Assembly: GCF_000381025.1 (NCBI RefSeq)
Contig: NZ_KB905815.1
Location: 541,789-605,788, forward strand
Length of the DNA: 64,000 nt
Source of the DNA: Streptomyces sulphureus DSM 40104
Lineage (GTDB): Bacteria > Actinomycetota > Actinomycetes > Streptomycetales > Streptomycetaceae
Reading direction: 5' to 3'
The notes under the pieces are model-generated. The model was not told the origin of the DNA, searched no databases, and was given only the letters and a program-made list of their open reading frames with translations. The position numbers and the translations under genes are program-made. Numbering within the stretch: position 1 is the stretch's first letter; the number at the start of each line of letters is the position of its first letter. Shown here piece after piece: positions 46,216-54,896 of the stretch.

Positions 46216-46241
46216 GCCGGGCCCCGCGGTGGGGGCCCGGC
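46216..46241. terminator. Bidirectional terminator between ddaH and the Rsm22-like gene
   Basis: Perfect 10-bp arms (46216-46225 and 46232-46241) with a 6-nt loop, extended by five more pairs outside a small bulge. It directly abuts the stop codon of the minus-strand gene. Confidence 0.75.
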
Positions 46242-47237
46242 TCACCGGTACGGCCAGGCGTCGCCCCAGGAGGCGCGGCGCGCGGCCCGGTAGGCGTCGC
46301 CGTGGCGCTTGGTCACCGTGGTGCGGCGCGCCCCGTCCTCCGGCGTGCACAGGTCGAGGAGGACCTGGCCCTTGGGGAACTGCGGGCGGCGGATGATCCG
46401 AGCCGGTCCCGGCTCCTCGGCGAGCTCCGGGACGACGGCGGCGACGTAGCTGAACTTTTCGTCCTCGTAGGGCAGTTCGCCCCCCTTGACCCGCCGGTGG
46501 ATCGAAGAACGGGGCACGCGGACGCCGAAGTGGCACCAGTCCTCGCCCGGGACGAGCGGACAGCGGCCGCTGTGCGGACACGGGGCCACCACCCGCAGCC
46601 CGGCCGCGACGAGCCGGTCGCGGGCATCGATGATCCGCAGGTAGCCGTCGGGCGTGCCCGGCTCGACGAGGACGACGGCGCGGCCGGCGCCGGCCGCGGC
46701 ATCCACCACGGCCGCGCGGTCACCGTCGGACAACTCCCCGAGCACGTACGAGACGGTGACGAGCTGCGCGTCCGGCAGCCGCTCCCCCGGCACCTCGCCC
46801 CGGCGCCACTCGGCACCCCGCACGGCACCCGAGCGGGAGTCCGCGGCGAGCCGGCCGCCCAACTCCAGCGCGGGCCCGGCCCAGTCGAGCACCCGCGTGG
46901 AGCGCGGCTCCGGCGTCCCCGAGGACTCGCCCCAGACCGCGGCGGCGCCCCATACGGCCGCGCCCGTGCCCCCGCCGACGTCGAGGTGGTCGGCCGGCAC
47001 CCAGCCGGGGACCCGCGCCGCCAGCTCCCCGAGCGCCGCGGCGACGGCCCCGAACGTCGCCGGCATCCGGTACGCGGCGTAGGCGGCGGCGTCGGCGGCG
47101 TCCCGTAGCAGCGGCGTGCCCGAGCGGGTGCGTCCCCTGTAGTGGGACATGAGCCGCTCGACGGCGCCCGCCGCCTGCCGCGGCGAGAGCCCGTCGAGCT
47201 GTGCGGCGAGCGCGGCGCGGAGTTCTTCCTCGATCAC
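46242..47237 (-). CDS. Rsm22-like ribosome-associated methyltransferase-fold protein
   Basis: 331 residues from a GTG at 47237. SAM-type fold (DHLDVGGGTGAAVWG, VTVSYVLGELSD, VVLVEPGTPDGYLRIIDARDRL) with the family's Cys cluster CPHSGRCPL ... DWCHFGVRVPRSSIHRRVKGGELPYEDEKFSYV, which in relatives binds an iron-sulfur cluster. Rsm22 acts in small-subunit assembly of mitochondria; the bacterial role is inferred. TACGAT ends 6 nt before the GTG on this strand with no ribosome site, so the transcript is probably leaderless. Confidence 0.88.
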   Translation of the reverse strand: MIEEELRAALAAQLDGLSPRQAAGAVERLMSHYRGRTRSGTPLLRDAADAAAYAAYRMPATFGAVAAALGELAARVPGWVPADHLDVGGGTGAAVWGAAAVWGESSGTPEPRSTRVLDWAGPALELGGRLAADSRSGAVRGAEWRRGEVPGERLPDAQLVTVSYVLGELSDGDRAAVVDAAAGAGRAVVLVEPGTPDGYLRIIDARDRLVAAGLRVVAPCPHSGRCPLVPGEDWCHFGVRVPRSSIHRRVKGGELPYEDEKFSYVAAVVPELAEEPGPARIIRRPQFPKGQVLLDLCTPEDGARRTTVTKRHGDAYRAARRASWGDAWPYR

Positions 47238-47291
47238 CGGAGCATCGTAGTCAGCGCCGCATGCGCCGCCCGCGCCCGCCCGGCGTACGCC

Positions 47292-48458
47292 TCACGACCG
47301 GACCGCGCGCGCCAGCAGCGTCCCCAGTCGGGCGCGCGGGGCGCTGTCGGGGCCGCGTCGGACGGGATGGACGGTGTTGGCGAGGACGACGAGGAAGGTG
47401 TCGGTCTCCGGGTCGAGGACGGCGCTCGTCCCCGTGAACCCGGTGTGCCCCGCGGCACGCCCCCCGCTGAGCGGGCCCGCCAACTCGCCCATGAACCACG
47501 GCTGGTCGATGCGGAACCCCAGCCCGGGCGGCGCCAGTAGCTGCGCCACGGAGGAGGGCGCGAGGATACGCGCCGCACCGTACGCGCCTCCGCTCAGCAG
47601 CGTCCGGCACACGACCGCGACGTCGCACGCGCCGGCGAAGAGCCCGGCGTGCCCGGCGACGCCACCGAGCGCGTGCGCGTTCTCGTCGTGGACCACGCCG
47701 TGCAGCAGGCCGCGGTCGACCTTGGCCCACGGGCGGCGCTGGTCCTCGGTCGCGGCGATGCGGCGCCGCAGGGTGCGCGGCGGGCGGAAGCGGGTGTCGG
47801 TGAGGCCGAGCGGCCGCGTGATGCCGTCGGCGACGAGGGCGTCGAGCGTGCGCGATGTCACAGAGGCGAGGACCTCCTGGGCGAGGAGGAGGTTGAGGTC
47901 GGAGTAGCGGTACGGGGCGGTGCCCGGCTGCTCCAGCGGCGCCTCGTCCCGGACGCGGCTGCGGCGGCGCTGGGGAGGCAGGTCGTAAAGCGGGAGTTCG
48001 GGGCGCAGGCCCGAGGTGTGGGTGAGGAGGTGCCGCAGCGTGGCACCGCATGCGGCGGCCGAGCCGTCGGCGGGGGACGGGGTCGAGGCGTCGAGGTAGG
48101 CGGCGATGGGCGCGTCGAGGTCGAGGGTTCCCCGCTCCTGCTGCTGGAGCACGGCGATCGCCGTGTACAGCTTGGTGAGCGAGGCGAGGTCGAAGACGGT
48201 GTCCGTACGCATCGGGAGCCGGCGCCCCGCCGGCAGCTCGACGCCCCGCCCCGCCTCCGGGTCCCACGCGGAGTACCGCAGCGCCCACCCCGCGGCGTGC
48301 TCCAGCGCGACGTACTGCCCGCGCCCCGCCACGACGACGACCCCGGGGGCCCAGTCCCCCGCGAGCCCCTCCGCCTCCTCGGCGAGCGCCGCGAGGACGG
48401 TGCCGTTGAGCCCCGCGCGCTCCGGTGCGCTCGCCCGCCTCAGCCGCGCGTACGCCAC
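47292..48458 (-). CDS. Serine hydrolase (class C beta-lactamase-related)
   Basis: 388 residues from a GTG at 48458; a GTG at 48467 is equally possible. The catalytic Ser-Lys is in DLASLTKLYTAIAVL, the Tyr-x-Asn equivalent is YSDLN and the third motif is AGHTGFTGTSAVLDP. SGLRPELPLYDLPP and ENAHALGGVAGHAGLF are typical of this family. No signal peptide is evident, so it may act in the cytoplasm or be misstarted. It overlaps the end of the upstream MFS gene by 19 bp, so the two are one operon. True substrate (beta-lactam, peptide or ester) unknown. Confidence 0.87.
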   Translation of the reverse strand: MAYARLRRASAPERAGLNGTVLAALAEEAEGLAGDWAPGVVVVAGRGQYVALEHAAGWALRYSAWDPEAGRGVELPAGRRLPMRTDTVFDLASLTKLYTAIAVLQQQERGTLDLDAPIAAYLDASTPSPADGSAAACGATLRHLLTHTSGLRPELPLYDLPPQRRRSRVRDEAPLEQPGTAPYRYSDLNLLLAQEVLASVTSRTLDALVADGITRPLGLTDTRFRPPRTLRRRIAATEDQRRPWAKVDRGLLHGVVHDENAHALGGVAGHAGLFAGACDVAVVCRTLLSGGAYGAARILAPSSVAQLLAPPGLGFRIDQPWFMGELAGPLSGGRAAGHTGFTGTSAVLDPETDTFLVVLANTVHPVRRGPDSAPRARLGTLLARAVRS

Positions 48459-49930
48459 GGCCTGCACAGTCCGAGGAAGGCCGCGGCGGCCACCCCGAGC
48501 GACGAGAGCTGCACCAGCGCCATCGGCAGCGCCGTCTCCTCCCCCGCGACGCCGACGAGCGGCGAGACGCAGGCGCCGACGAGGAACTGAGCCGTACCGA
48601 GCAGCGCGGACGCAGAACCCGCGGCGTGCGGCGTGCGCATCAGGCCCTGCGAGTTGGCGTTCGGCATCACCAGCCCCATGCCCGACATCAGCACGCACAG
48701 GCCCACGGCGAGCGGCACGAGACCGACCGTCCCGAAGACCCCCGAGACCATCACCAGCAGCCCGATCGCCGCGCACCCCGTGAGGCAGAGCCCGAAGGCG
48801 AGCACCCGGTCGAGCGGCACCCGCCCGACGAGGAGCCGCCCGTTGATCTGCCCGAAGAGGATCAGCCCGACGGAGTTCCCCATGAACAGGAGGCTGAACG
48901 TCTGCGGCGAAGCGCCGTAGATCTCCTGCACGACGAAGGGCGAGGCCGAGACGTACGAGAAGAGCGCGCCGAAGGCGAAGCTCCCGGCGAGGAGGTAGCC
49001 GGAGAAGACGCGGTCGGCGAGGAGGGCGCGCATCGTGCGGAGCGCGTCGGCGAGGCCACCGGTATGCCGGGCCGAAGGCGGCAGCGTCTCGGGGAGCCAG
49101 CGGAGCACCACGAGGACGAGCGCGAACCCGACCGCGGTGAGGACGACGAAGATCCCGCGCCAGTCGGTGACGCGGAGCACCTGCCCGCCGAGCACGGGGG
49201 CGAGGATCGGCGCGACCCCGGAGATGAGCATGAGGGTCGAGAAGAACCGCGCCATCGACAGGCCGTCGAAGGTGTCGCGGACGACGGCGCGCGCGATGAC
49301 GATGCCCGCGGCGCCGCTCAGCCCCTGGAGCAGCCGGAACCCGAAGAGGACTTCGACCGTGGGTGCGAAGACGCAGGCGAGCGAGGCGACGACGTACCCC
49401 GTCATGCCGATCAGCAGAGGTCTTCGGCGCCCGAACCTGTCGCTCATCGGGCCGACGACGAGCTGCCCCACCGCGAGGCCGATCAGGCAGGCGGTGAGCG
49501 TGAGTTGGACCTGCGAGGCGGCAGTGCCGAGCCCGGCGCCGATCTCGGGGAGCGCCGGGAGGTACATGTCCATCGAGAGTGCGGGCAGGGCCGTCAGGCA
49601 GCCGAGGACGAAGGTCGCGAGCAGGCCGACCCTGCGCCCGGCACGCTTCGCTCCCCCGGCGCCGCCGCCCGTCGGCTCCTCGTCGCGCACCGGGGCGGCG
49701 GCCTCGCCCGTACGGCCCTCTGCCGGCGCGGTGCCGCTCCCGTGCGGTGCCCGCGCGGATATGTACTCCGGCTCGTCCGCCAACGCGCCGCCGGCCGCAC
49801 CGCGTTGGGCGCCGGGTGGGGGCGTTCCACCCGCCGATGGTTCCCCACCGCCGCGCGCGACGTCCGCCGGCGCGGCGGGGCGGTGCTCGGCGGAGGGCTC
49901 GGGGCTGCGGGGCGGGCGGGCGTCGGTCAT
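48440..49930 (-). CDS. Bcr/CflA family multidrug efflux MFS transporter
   Basis: 496 residues; ATG with AGGAGAGGTGC upstream. A hydrophilic, disordered N-terminus of about 95 residues precedes twelve membrane helices. LPALSMDMYLPALPEI, QLTLTACLIGLAVGQLVVGPMSDRFGRRRPLL and LFGFRLLQGLSGAAGIVIARAVVRD are the Bcr/CflA signatures. It is a proton-driven drug exporter. The long N-terminal extension is unusual. Co-transcribed with a beta-lactamase-like serine hydrolase, a combination suggesting resistance to a cell-wall or peptide compound. Confidence 0.92.
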   Translation of the reverse strand: MTDARPPRSPEPSAEHRPAAPADVARGGGEPSAGGTPPPGAQRGAAGGALADEPEYISARAPHGSGTAPAEGRTGEAAAPVRDEEPTGGGAGGAKRAGRRVGLLATFVLGCLTALPALSMDMYLPALPEIGAGLGTAASQVQLTLTACLIGLAVGQLVVGPMSDRFGRRRPLLIGMTGYVVASLACVFAPTVEVLFGFRLLQGLSGAAGIVIARAVVRDTFDGLSMARFFSTLMLISGVAPILAPVLGGQVLRVTDWRGIFVVLTAVGFALVLVVLRWLPETLPPSARHTGGLADALRTMRALLADRVFSGYLLAGSFAFGALFSYVSASPFVVQEIYGASPQTFSLLFMGNSVGLILFGQINGRLLVGRVPLDRVLAFGLCLTGCAAIGLLVMVSGVFGTVGLVPLAVGLCVLMSGMGLVMPNANSQGLMRTPHAAGSASALLGTAQFLVGACVSPLVGVAGEETALPMALVQLSSLGVAAAAFLGLCRPWRTRG

Positions 49931-50198
49931 GCACCTCTCCTGAAGTTTTTACGGCACCGCACAGTCTCCCAGAGTCCGTCGGACACGGCTCGGTCGCTTC
50001 CGCCGGGAGGGTGTCCACCGGCCAACACCGTGCGGGGAAGGCGGAATCGGGAGTCGCCGCAGCGCACGGCCGCCTCCCTCCGCCGTCGCAGCCCGCCGAG
50101 GGGCGACCGGTGCCCGGCCCGTCCGTACCCGGTAGTAGGTTCGGGTTCGGCGCACGGACGCGGCGCCGTCCACGCAAGGGAGCGAGCGAGGAGCCGAG

Positions 50199-51389
50199 TT
50201 GAGCGAGTCCACAGACCAAGGCGCAGCCGCAGGACCGGGGTTCGGGAACTACCAGAACGAGATCTACCTCAACGGCCTCGTCGGCGAGGTCCCGCCCTTC
50301 ACCACCGACCTCACCGCGCTCGGCGCCTCCGCCTCCACCCGACTCGACAGCGGCGCCTACGGCTACCTCGCGGGCTCCGCCGGCTCGGGCGCCACCCACC
50401 GCGCCAACCGCGCCGCCTTCGAGCGCCGCCGGCTCGTTCCCCACATGCTCGCCGACGCCGGCGACCGTGACCTGTCGACCACCGTCCTCGGAACCCGCGT
50501 ACCGGCGCCCGTGCTGCTCGCGCCGCTCGGCGTCCAGTCGATCATCCACCCGCAGGGCGAACTCGCCACCGCACGGGCCGCGTCGGCGCTCGGCGTGCCC
50601 GTGGTGCTCTCCACGCACTCCTCCCACACCCTGGAGGAGGTCGCCGAGGCGGACGGCGAGGGCCGGCGCTGGTTCCAGCTCTACTGGCCCAACGACGACG
50701 ACGTCTGCGCCAGCATCCTCCAACGTGCTGCCGCCTCCGGCTACTCCGCGCTCGTCGTCACGCTCGACACCTGGACGCTCGCCTGGCGCCCGCAGGACCT
50801 CGACCAGTCCTACCTCCCGTTCCTCCGCGGCGTCGGGACGGCGATCCCCTTCTCCGACCCGGCGTTCCGCGCGCTGCTCGCCGAGCCGCCCGAGGAGAAC
50901 CCCGAGGCGGCGGTGCTCACCTGGGTGTCGATGTTCACCGGCCGCGACCGCTCCTGGGACCGGCTGCCCTTCCTCCGCGAGCACTGGGACGGGCCGATCG
51001 TCCTCAAGGGCGTCCTGCACCCGGACGACGCGCGCCGTGCCGTCGACGCGGGGATGGACGGCGTCGTCGTCTCCAACCACGGCGGGCGCCAAGTCGACGG
51101 CGCCGTCGCCGCGTTGGACGCGCTGCCCGAGGTCGTCCGCGCCGTCGGCGACCGCACCGAAGTGCTCTTCGACTCCGGCGTGCGCACCGGCTCCGACGTC
51201 CTCAAGGCGCTCGCGCTCGGCGCCCGCGCGGTCCTCTACGGCCGCCCCTACGCGTACGGCCTCGCACACGCGGGCGAGGACGGCGTCCGCCACGTGCTCC
51301 GCAGCCTCCTCGCCGACCTCGACCTCACCCTGGGCCTCTCCGGCCACCGCACCCCGCGCGAGCTGACGCCCTCCGACCTGTGGTGCTGA
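50199..51389 (+). CDS. Alpha-hydroxy-acid oxidising flavoprotein (lactate 2-monooxygenase-like)
   Basis: 396 residues from the TTG at 50199 with GCGAGGAGCCGAG upstream. FMN-dependent TIM barrel: FGNYQNEIYLNGL at the start, YGYLAGSAGSGATHRANRAAFER, RVPAPVLLAPLGVQSIIHPQGE, FQLYWPNDDDV, VLKGVLHPDDARRAVDAGMDGVVVSNHGGRQVDGA with the catalytic His and Arg, and DSGVRTGSDVLKALALGA. The NYQNEIY start and overall length are those of the lactate monooxygenase group rather than glycolate oxidase. Substrate not certain. Confidence 0.9.
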   Translation: MSESTDQGAAAGPGFGNYQNEIYLNGLVGEVPPFTTDLTALGASASTRLDSGAYGYLAGSAGSGATHRANRAAFERRRLVPHMLADAGDRDLSTTVLGTRVPAPVLLAPLGVQSIIHPQGELATARAASALGVPVVLSTHSSHTLEEVAEADGEGRRWFQLYWPNDDDVCASILQRAAASGYSALVVTLDTWTLAWRPQDLDQSYLPFLRGVGTAIPFSDPAFRALLAEPPEENPEAAVLTWVSMFTGRDRSWDRLPFLREHWDGPIVLKGVLHPDDARRAVDAGMDGVVVSNHGGRQVDGAVAALDALPEVVRAVGDRTEVLFDSGVRTGSDVLKALALGARAVLYGRPYAYGLAHAGEDGVRHVLRSLLADLDLTLGLSGHRTPRELTPSDLWC

Positions 51390-51411
51390 CGCCGGTGGAC
51401 CGCGCCGGTGT

Positions 51412-51864
51412 TCAGGCCCCGGTCGTCGACCCGGGCCTGACGATCATGAGCACGGTGACGGCCGCCCACACCAGGTTGAACACCCCGGTGAGCATCGCGA
51501 GCCGGCCGGCGCCCACCGCCCGTCCGCCCTCCTCCGCCGCGGCGAGAGCCGCCGACTGCTGCGGCAGCACCGCGGCGCCGAGGAGCACGGCGGCCACCGC
51601 GGTGAGCGCGATCGAGGCGAGCAGCCACGGGTCGCCCAGCACCCCCATCTGCCGTGCCGTCGCGAGGCCGAAGACCGGCACCGAGACGCCGACCACCGCG
51701 TAGACGCGGCATATCCGGTGCAGCAGCCGCAGGCCCGGCACCGCGTCCCCCTCCGGCTGCGTGCCGCGGCGCAGCACGGCGGGGAACATGCTCGCCGCAA
51801 CCGCGACGGGCCCGACGGCGAGGACGGCCGCGACGACGTGGACCGAGAGGAGCAGCTTCGTCAC
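51412..51864 (-). CDS. DUF2269-like membrane protein
   Basis: 150 residues from a GTG at 51864 with AGGGAGGCGCC upstream; the GTGA overlaps the stop of the upstream gene. Four membrane helices (LLSVHVVAAVLAVGPVAVAASMFPAVL; VYAVVGVSVPVFGLATA; LLASIALTAVAAVLLGAAVLP; LTGVFNLVWAAVTVLMIV). The pattern fits DUF2269. Role unknown. Confidence 0.75.
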   Translation of the reverse strand: MTKLLLSVHVVAAVLAVGPVAVAASMFPAVLRRGTQPEGDAVPGLRLLHRICRVYAVVGVSVPVFGLATARQMGVLGDPWLLASIALTAVAAVLLGAAVLPQQSAALAAAEEGGRAVGAGRLAMLTGVFNLVWAAVTVLMIVRPGSTTGA

Positions 51865-52163
51865 GGCGCCTCCCTGCGGCGGCCGGCGACCCTGGAGGCC
51901 GGCAGGCGGCCCGCCCTGGAGGTGCCGCTCAACTCGTCACCGTCGACGCGGAGTGCGAAGACCAGGTCGAGCCGCATCGGCTTGCGGATCGACTGCCGCC
52001 AGGTGATCCGCTCCCCGTCCACAGCGAGGTCCCGCAGCGGCACCTCCTCGCCCGCGCCGTACGCGACTCCTCTCAACTCCCCTCCCACGGTGCGCAGTTC
52101 GACGACCGCCTCGATGCTGCCGATCGGCGTGGCGATCGTCAGGTCCCAGGTTCCCTCGTACAC
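51861..52163 (-). CDS. Small beta-strand-rich protein, unknown function
   Basis: 100 residues from the GTG at 52163, chosen for its very strong GGGAGGAGGAGAC upstream; an ATG at 52181 is in frame but lacks one. VYEGTWDLTIATPIGSIEAVVELRTVGGELRGVAYGAGEEVPLRDLAVDGERITWRQSI gives alternating strands like a small lipocalin-like barrel. It is translationally coupled to the DUF2269-like gene and follows the DJ-1/PfpI gene by 26 bp, so the three look like one operon. Confidence 0.7.
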   Translation of the reverse strand: MYEGTWDLTIATPIGSIEAVVELRTVGGELRGVAYGAGEEVPLRDLAVDGERITWRQSIRKPMRLDLVFALRVDGDELSGTSRAGRLPASRVAGRRREAP

Positions 52164-52189
52164 GTCTCCTCCTCCCGGCATCCGGCTGC

Positions 52190-52870
52190 TCACCAGGCCG
52201 CCGGCTCGACGCCGCGGTCCCGCCACACCACACCCCGGCGCTCGTACGCGAAGAGCTCCTCCACCGCGTGGGCCACCTTCGGCCCGACCTCCCGGTCGAG
52301 CAGGTGGAGGGCGAGGTCGAGCCCGGAGGTGACGCCGGCCGCGGTGACGACATCGCCGTCGTCGACGACCCGCGCGTCCACCGCGCGCGCCCCCGTCGCA
52401 GCGAGGAGTTCGCGTCCGAGGTGGTGCGTCGTCGCGGGCCGCCCCTCCAGCAGGCCGGCGAGCGCGAGGACGAGGGAGCCGCCGCAGACACTGGAGACGA
52501 GCACGTCCTCGCGCGCCACCGCCTCGCCGAGCAGCCCGGGGAGCCCGGTCCGCAACGTCCGGCCGATCAGCTCGGGGACCGACGCCCCCTCGGCCGACTC
52601 GGCGCCCCCGTCCGGCACTTCGCCCGGATCGCCTATCCGGCCCGAAGCACCGGGCACGACGAGGAGACCGGCACGACCGGGATCGAGCGCCGCCTCGGCG
52701 TCGAGCGCGAAGGCACCCGTTCCGCTCGGCACCCTGCGGGGCCCCTCCGCCGACACCAGCTCCACCGTCACGGCGCCGCCCGCGGCGATCGCGCCGCCCT
52801 GGAAGACCTCGTACGGGGCGACGACGTCCAGGGGATCGAAGCCGTCGAAGAGAACAATCTGGACATGCAC
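52190..52870 (-). CDS. DJ-1/PfpI family protein
   Basis: 226 residues from the GTG at 52870 (AAGGAGCGAACC upstream). VQIVLFDGFDPLDVVAPYEVFQGG, LLVVPGASGR, and the nucleophile elbow VLVSSVCGGSLVLALAGLLEGRPATTHH with its Cys, then VVTAAGVTSGLDLALHLLDREVG. This matches the isonitrile hydratase/ThiJ-like branch. Adjacent to a divergently transcribed GlxA-type AraC regulator that shares this fold. Reaction unknown. Confidence 0.88.
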   Translation of the reverse strand: MHVQIVLFDGFDPLDVVAPYEVFQGGAIAAGGAVTVELVSAEGPRRVPSGTGAFALDAEAALDPGRAGLLVVPGASGRIGDPGEVPDGGAESAEGASVPELIGRTLRTGLPGLLGEAVAREDVLVSSVCGGSLVLALAGLLEGRPATTHHLGRELLAATGARAVDARVVDDGDVVTAAGVTSGLDLALHLLDREVGPKVAHAVEELFAYERRGVVWRDRGVEPAAW

Positions 52871-53081
52871 GCGGGTTCGCTCCTTGCCGCAGGGATGGGG
52901 AGACGCCCACCGGCCGCAAGCACCGAGGGCGCCACCGACGCTAGTCCGACGGCAGCCCCGCCCCCAGTGGCGTTGACGACAGCCTCCAACGGAAAAACGA
53001 CAGCGCCCCGTAACCGCCCTGACCAGCAAAGCCCTCCTCGCGGCGGACTCCGCGCAAGCTCGCACTTTTGCCAGCGGCAGC

Positions 53082-53087
53082 TACCTT
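53082..53087 (+). promoter_or_regulatory. -10 box (TACCTT) of a leaderless transcript
   Basis: TACCTT ends 6 nt before the GTG of the GlxA-type regulator gene, which has no ribosome site. Confidence 0.55.
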
Positions 53088-53093
53088 GGCCCC

Positions 53094-54032
53094 GTGCACA
53101 CCATCGCCGTCCTCGCCCTCGACCACGTCATACCGTTCGACCTCGGCACCCCCATCGAGGTCTTCACCCGCACCCGCCTCCCCGACGGGCGCCCCGGCTA
53201 CCGCCTCCGCGTCTGCGCCGAGCACCCCGACATCGACGCCGGCGCCTTCGCGCTCCGCGCGCCCTGGGGCCTCGACGCCGTCCGCACCGCCGACACCGTC
53301 ATCGTCCCCGGCACGGCGGAGCCCTTGGCCCCGCTTCCGCCCGCCGTCGCCGAGACGCTCCGCACCGCGGCCGGGGACGGCAGCCGCATCGCCTCCATCT
53401 GCTCCGGCACCTTTCAACTCGCCGCCGCCGGCCTCCTCGACGGCCTCCGCGCCACGACCCACTGGGCCGCCGCCGACCACCTCGCCGCCCTCCACCCGTC
53501 GGTCGACGTCGACCCCGACGTCCTCTACGTCGACAACGGGCAGATCCTCACCTCCGCGGGTGCAGCCGCCGGACTCGACCTCTGCCTCCACATGATCCGC
53601 AGCGACTACGGCTCCGCAGTCGCGGCCGACGCCGCACGGCTCTCCGTCATGCCGCTCGAACGCGAGGGCGGGCAGGCGCAGTTCATCGTCCAGCCGCACC
53701 CCGCCACCCCGCGCGGCTCGCTCCTCGAACCGCTCCTCGCCTGGCTCCAGGAGAACCTCTCGAGCGACCTCACCCTCGACGACCTCGCCGCCCACGCGGG
53801 AACGAGCACCCGCACCCTGATCCGCCGCTTCCGCGACCAGACGGGCACCACCCCGCTCCAGTGGCTCCACCGCGCCCGCATCCGCCAGGCCCAGCACCTG
53901 CTGGAGACCACCGACCATCCCGTCGAGCGCATAGGCACCCAGGTCGGCTTCGGCTCGGCCACCGCGTTCCGCGACCGCTTCCGCCGCGTCACGGGCGTCA
54001 GCCCGCAGGCGTACCGCCGCACCTTCAGCTAA
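53094..54032 (+). CDS. GlxA-type transcriptional regulator (DJ-1/PfpI plus AraC HTH)
   Basis: 312 residues. N-terminal DJ-1/PfpI domain (AVLALDHVIPFDLGTPIEVFTR, IASICSGTFQLAAAGLLDGLRATTHW with Cys, LTSAGAAAGLDLCLHMI) and C-terminal AraC double HTH (LTLDDLAAHAGTSTRTLIRRFRDQTGTTPLQWLHRARIRQAQHLLETTDHPVERIGTQVGFGSATAFRDRF-type arrangement). Divergent from a DJ-1/PfpI enzyme gene, which it probably controls. Effector unknown. Likely leaderless. Confidence 0.92.
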   Translation: MHTIAVLALDHVIPFDLGTPIEVFTRTRLPDGRPGYRLRVCAEHPDIDAGAFALRAPWGLDAVRTADTVIVPGTAEPLAPLPPAVAETLRTAAGDGSRIASICSGTFQLAAAGLLDGLRATTHWAAADHLAALHPSVDVDPDVLYVDNGQILTSAGAAAGLDLCLHMIRSDYGSAVAADAARLSVMPLEREGGQAQFIVQPHPATPRGSLLEPLLAWLQENLSSDLTLDDLAAHAGTSTRTLIRRFRDQTGTTPLQWLHRARIRQAQHLLETTDHPVERIGTQVGFGSATAFRDRFRRVTGVSPQAYRRTFS

Positions 54033-54086
54033 GGCTCGGGGCACCCGGGACGACGACCCCCGCGCCGCGGGTACCATGGCCGGCAC

Positions 54087-54506
54087 GGCGGACGAGCCGG
54101 CCGGGCGGTCGCGTCGGACCCACCTCGCGTGGGCCCGCCGAGGAACGTCCGGGCTCCACAGGGCAGGATGGTGGGTAACGCCCACCCGGGGTGACCCGCG
54201 GGAAAGTGCCACAGAAAACAGACCGCCGGGGCCGTACCCGTACGGCACCCGGTAAGGGTGAAACGGTGGTGTAAGAGACCACCAGCGCCCAGGGCAACCT
54301 GGGCGGCTAGGTAAACCCCATCCGGAGCAAGGTCAAGAGGGGCCGCACACGCGACCCTGCGTGGATGCACGAGGGCTGCCCGCCCGAGTCCACGGGTAGA
54401 CCGCACGAGGCCGGTGGCAACACCGACCCCAGAGGGATGACCGCCTCCCCCGCCACCGCAAGGCGACGGGGAGACAGAACCCGGCGTACAGGCCGACTCG
54501 TCCGCC
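54087..54506 (+). ncRNA. rnpB: RNase P RNA, bacterial class A
   Basis: 420 nt, bounded by the P1 helix: 54087-54096 pairs perfectly with 54497-54506. Conserved core blocks are present in order: GAGGAACGTCCGGGCTCCAC near 54140, the CCACAGAAAACAGACCGCC block near 54210, GGTAAGGGTGAAACGGTGG with TAAGAGACCACC near 54250-54280, and near the 3' end ACAGAACCCGGCGTACAGG. It is the catalytic subunit that removes tRNA 5' leaders. Its last 34 nt are duplicated at 57030-57063, so the 3' end has served as an integration site. Confidence 0.97.
54473..54506 (+). repeat. att-like direct repeat, copy 1 (3' end of rnpB)
   Basis: 34 bp identical to 57030-57063 and ending exactly with the P1 helix, so integration leaves rnpB intact. 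The bases just outside the match differ. Read as one boundary (attL-like) of an integrated element. Confidence 0.85.
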
Positions 54507-54793
54507 TTCACCTGGGCTTTCTCCCTGGGAAAGGTCCGGCGCTACGCTCAACCACCTTCCTTCGCCCGCCCAGAGATACCGGGCAGGCGGCTCGGTGACC
54601 CTAGGGTGTGCCGTAGCCCTGCTGCACGCAGAACCTACGACCTACGCATGACGAGCACGTTCGGGCTCATGCTGCCGAGTGCTGCGGGGTGACCCAGGAT
54701 GTCGTTTTCCCAGATCAGAACACGTATCCCGGTCCCGCTGTTCGTGCACCGTGGTGCCCCGTCCAAAGGCGTCCGCGCTCCCCTATGAGCGGA

Positions 54794-54896
54794 GGGTCGT
54801 CGTTGAGGGCCGGACTGTGACCCGCAGGTCGGCCGGAGAGCTGCCTTGTAAAGGTCACACAAAACCTATCCGGTGGTCGGCCTCGCCCGGCGTCAG
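54794..54896 (+). repeat. Diverged 103-bp repeat, copy 1
   Basis: About three quarters identical to 57263-57365, with matching reading frame: RRVVVEGRTVTRRSAGELPC here versus RKVVVGGRTVTCWSAGDLPC there. Probably residue of the same small gene upstream of an integrase. Confidence 0.65.

Noticed and set aside
47292..51347. 1,351-codon minus-strand frame across the MFS and lactate monooxygenase genes
   Set aside because: Antisense and out-of-frame noise except for the serine hydrolase at its end; high G+C suppresses stop codons.
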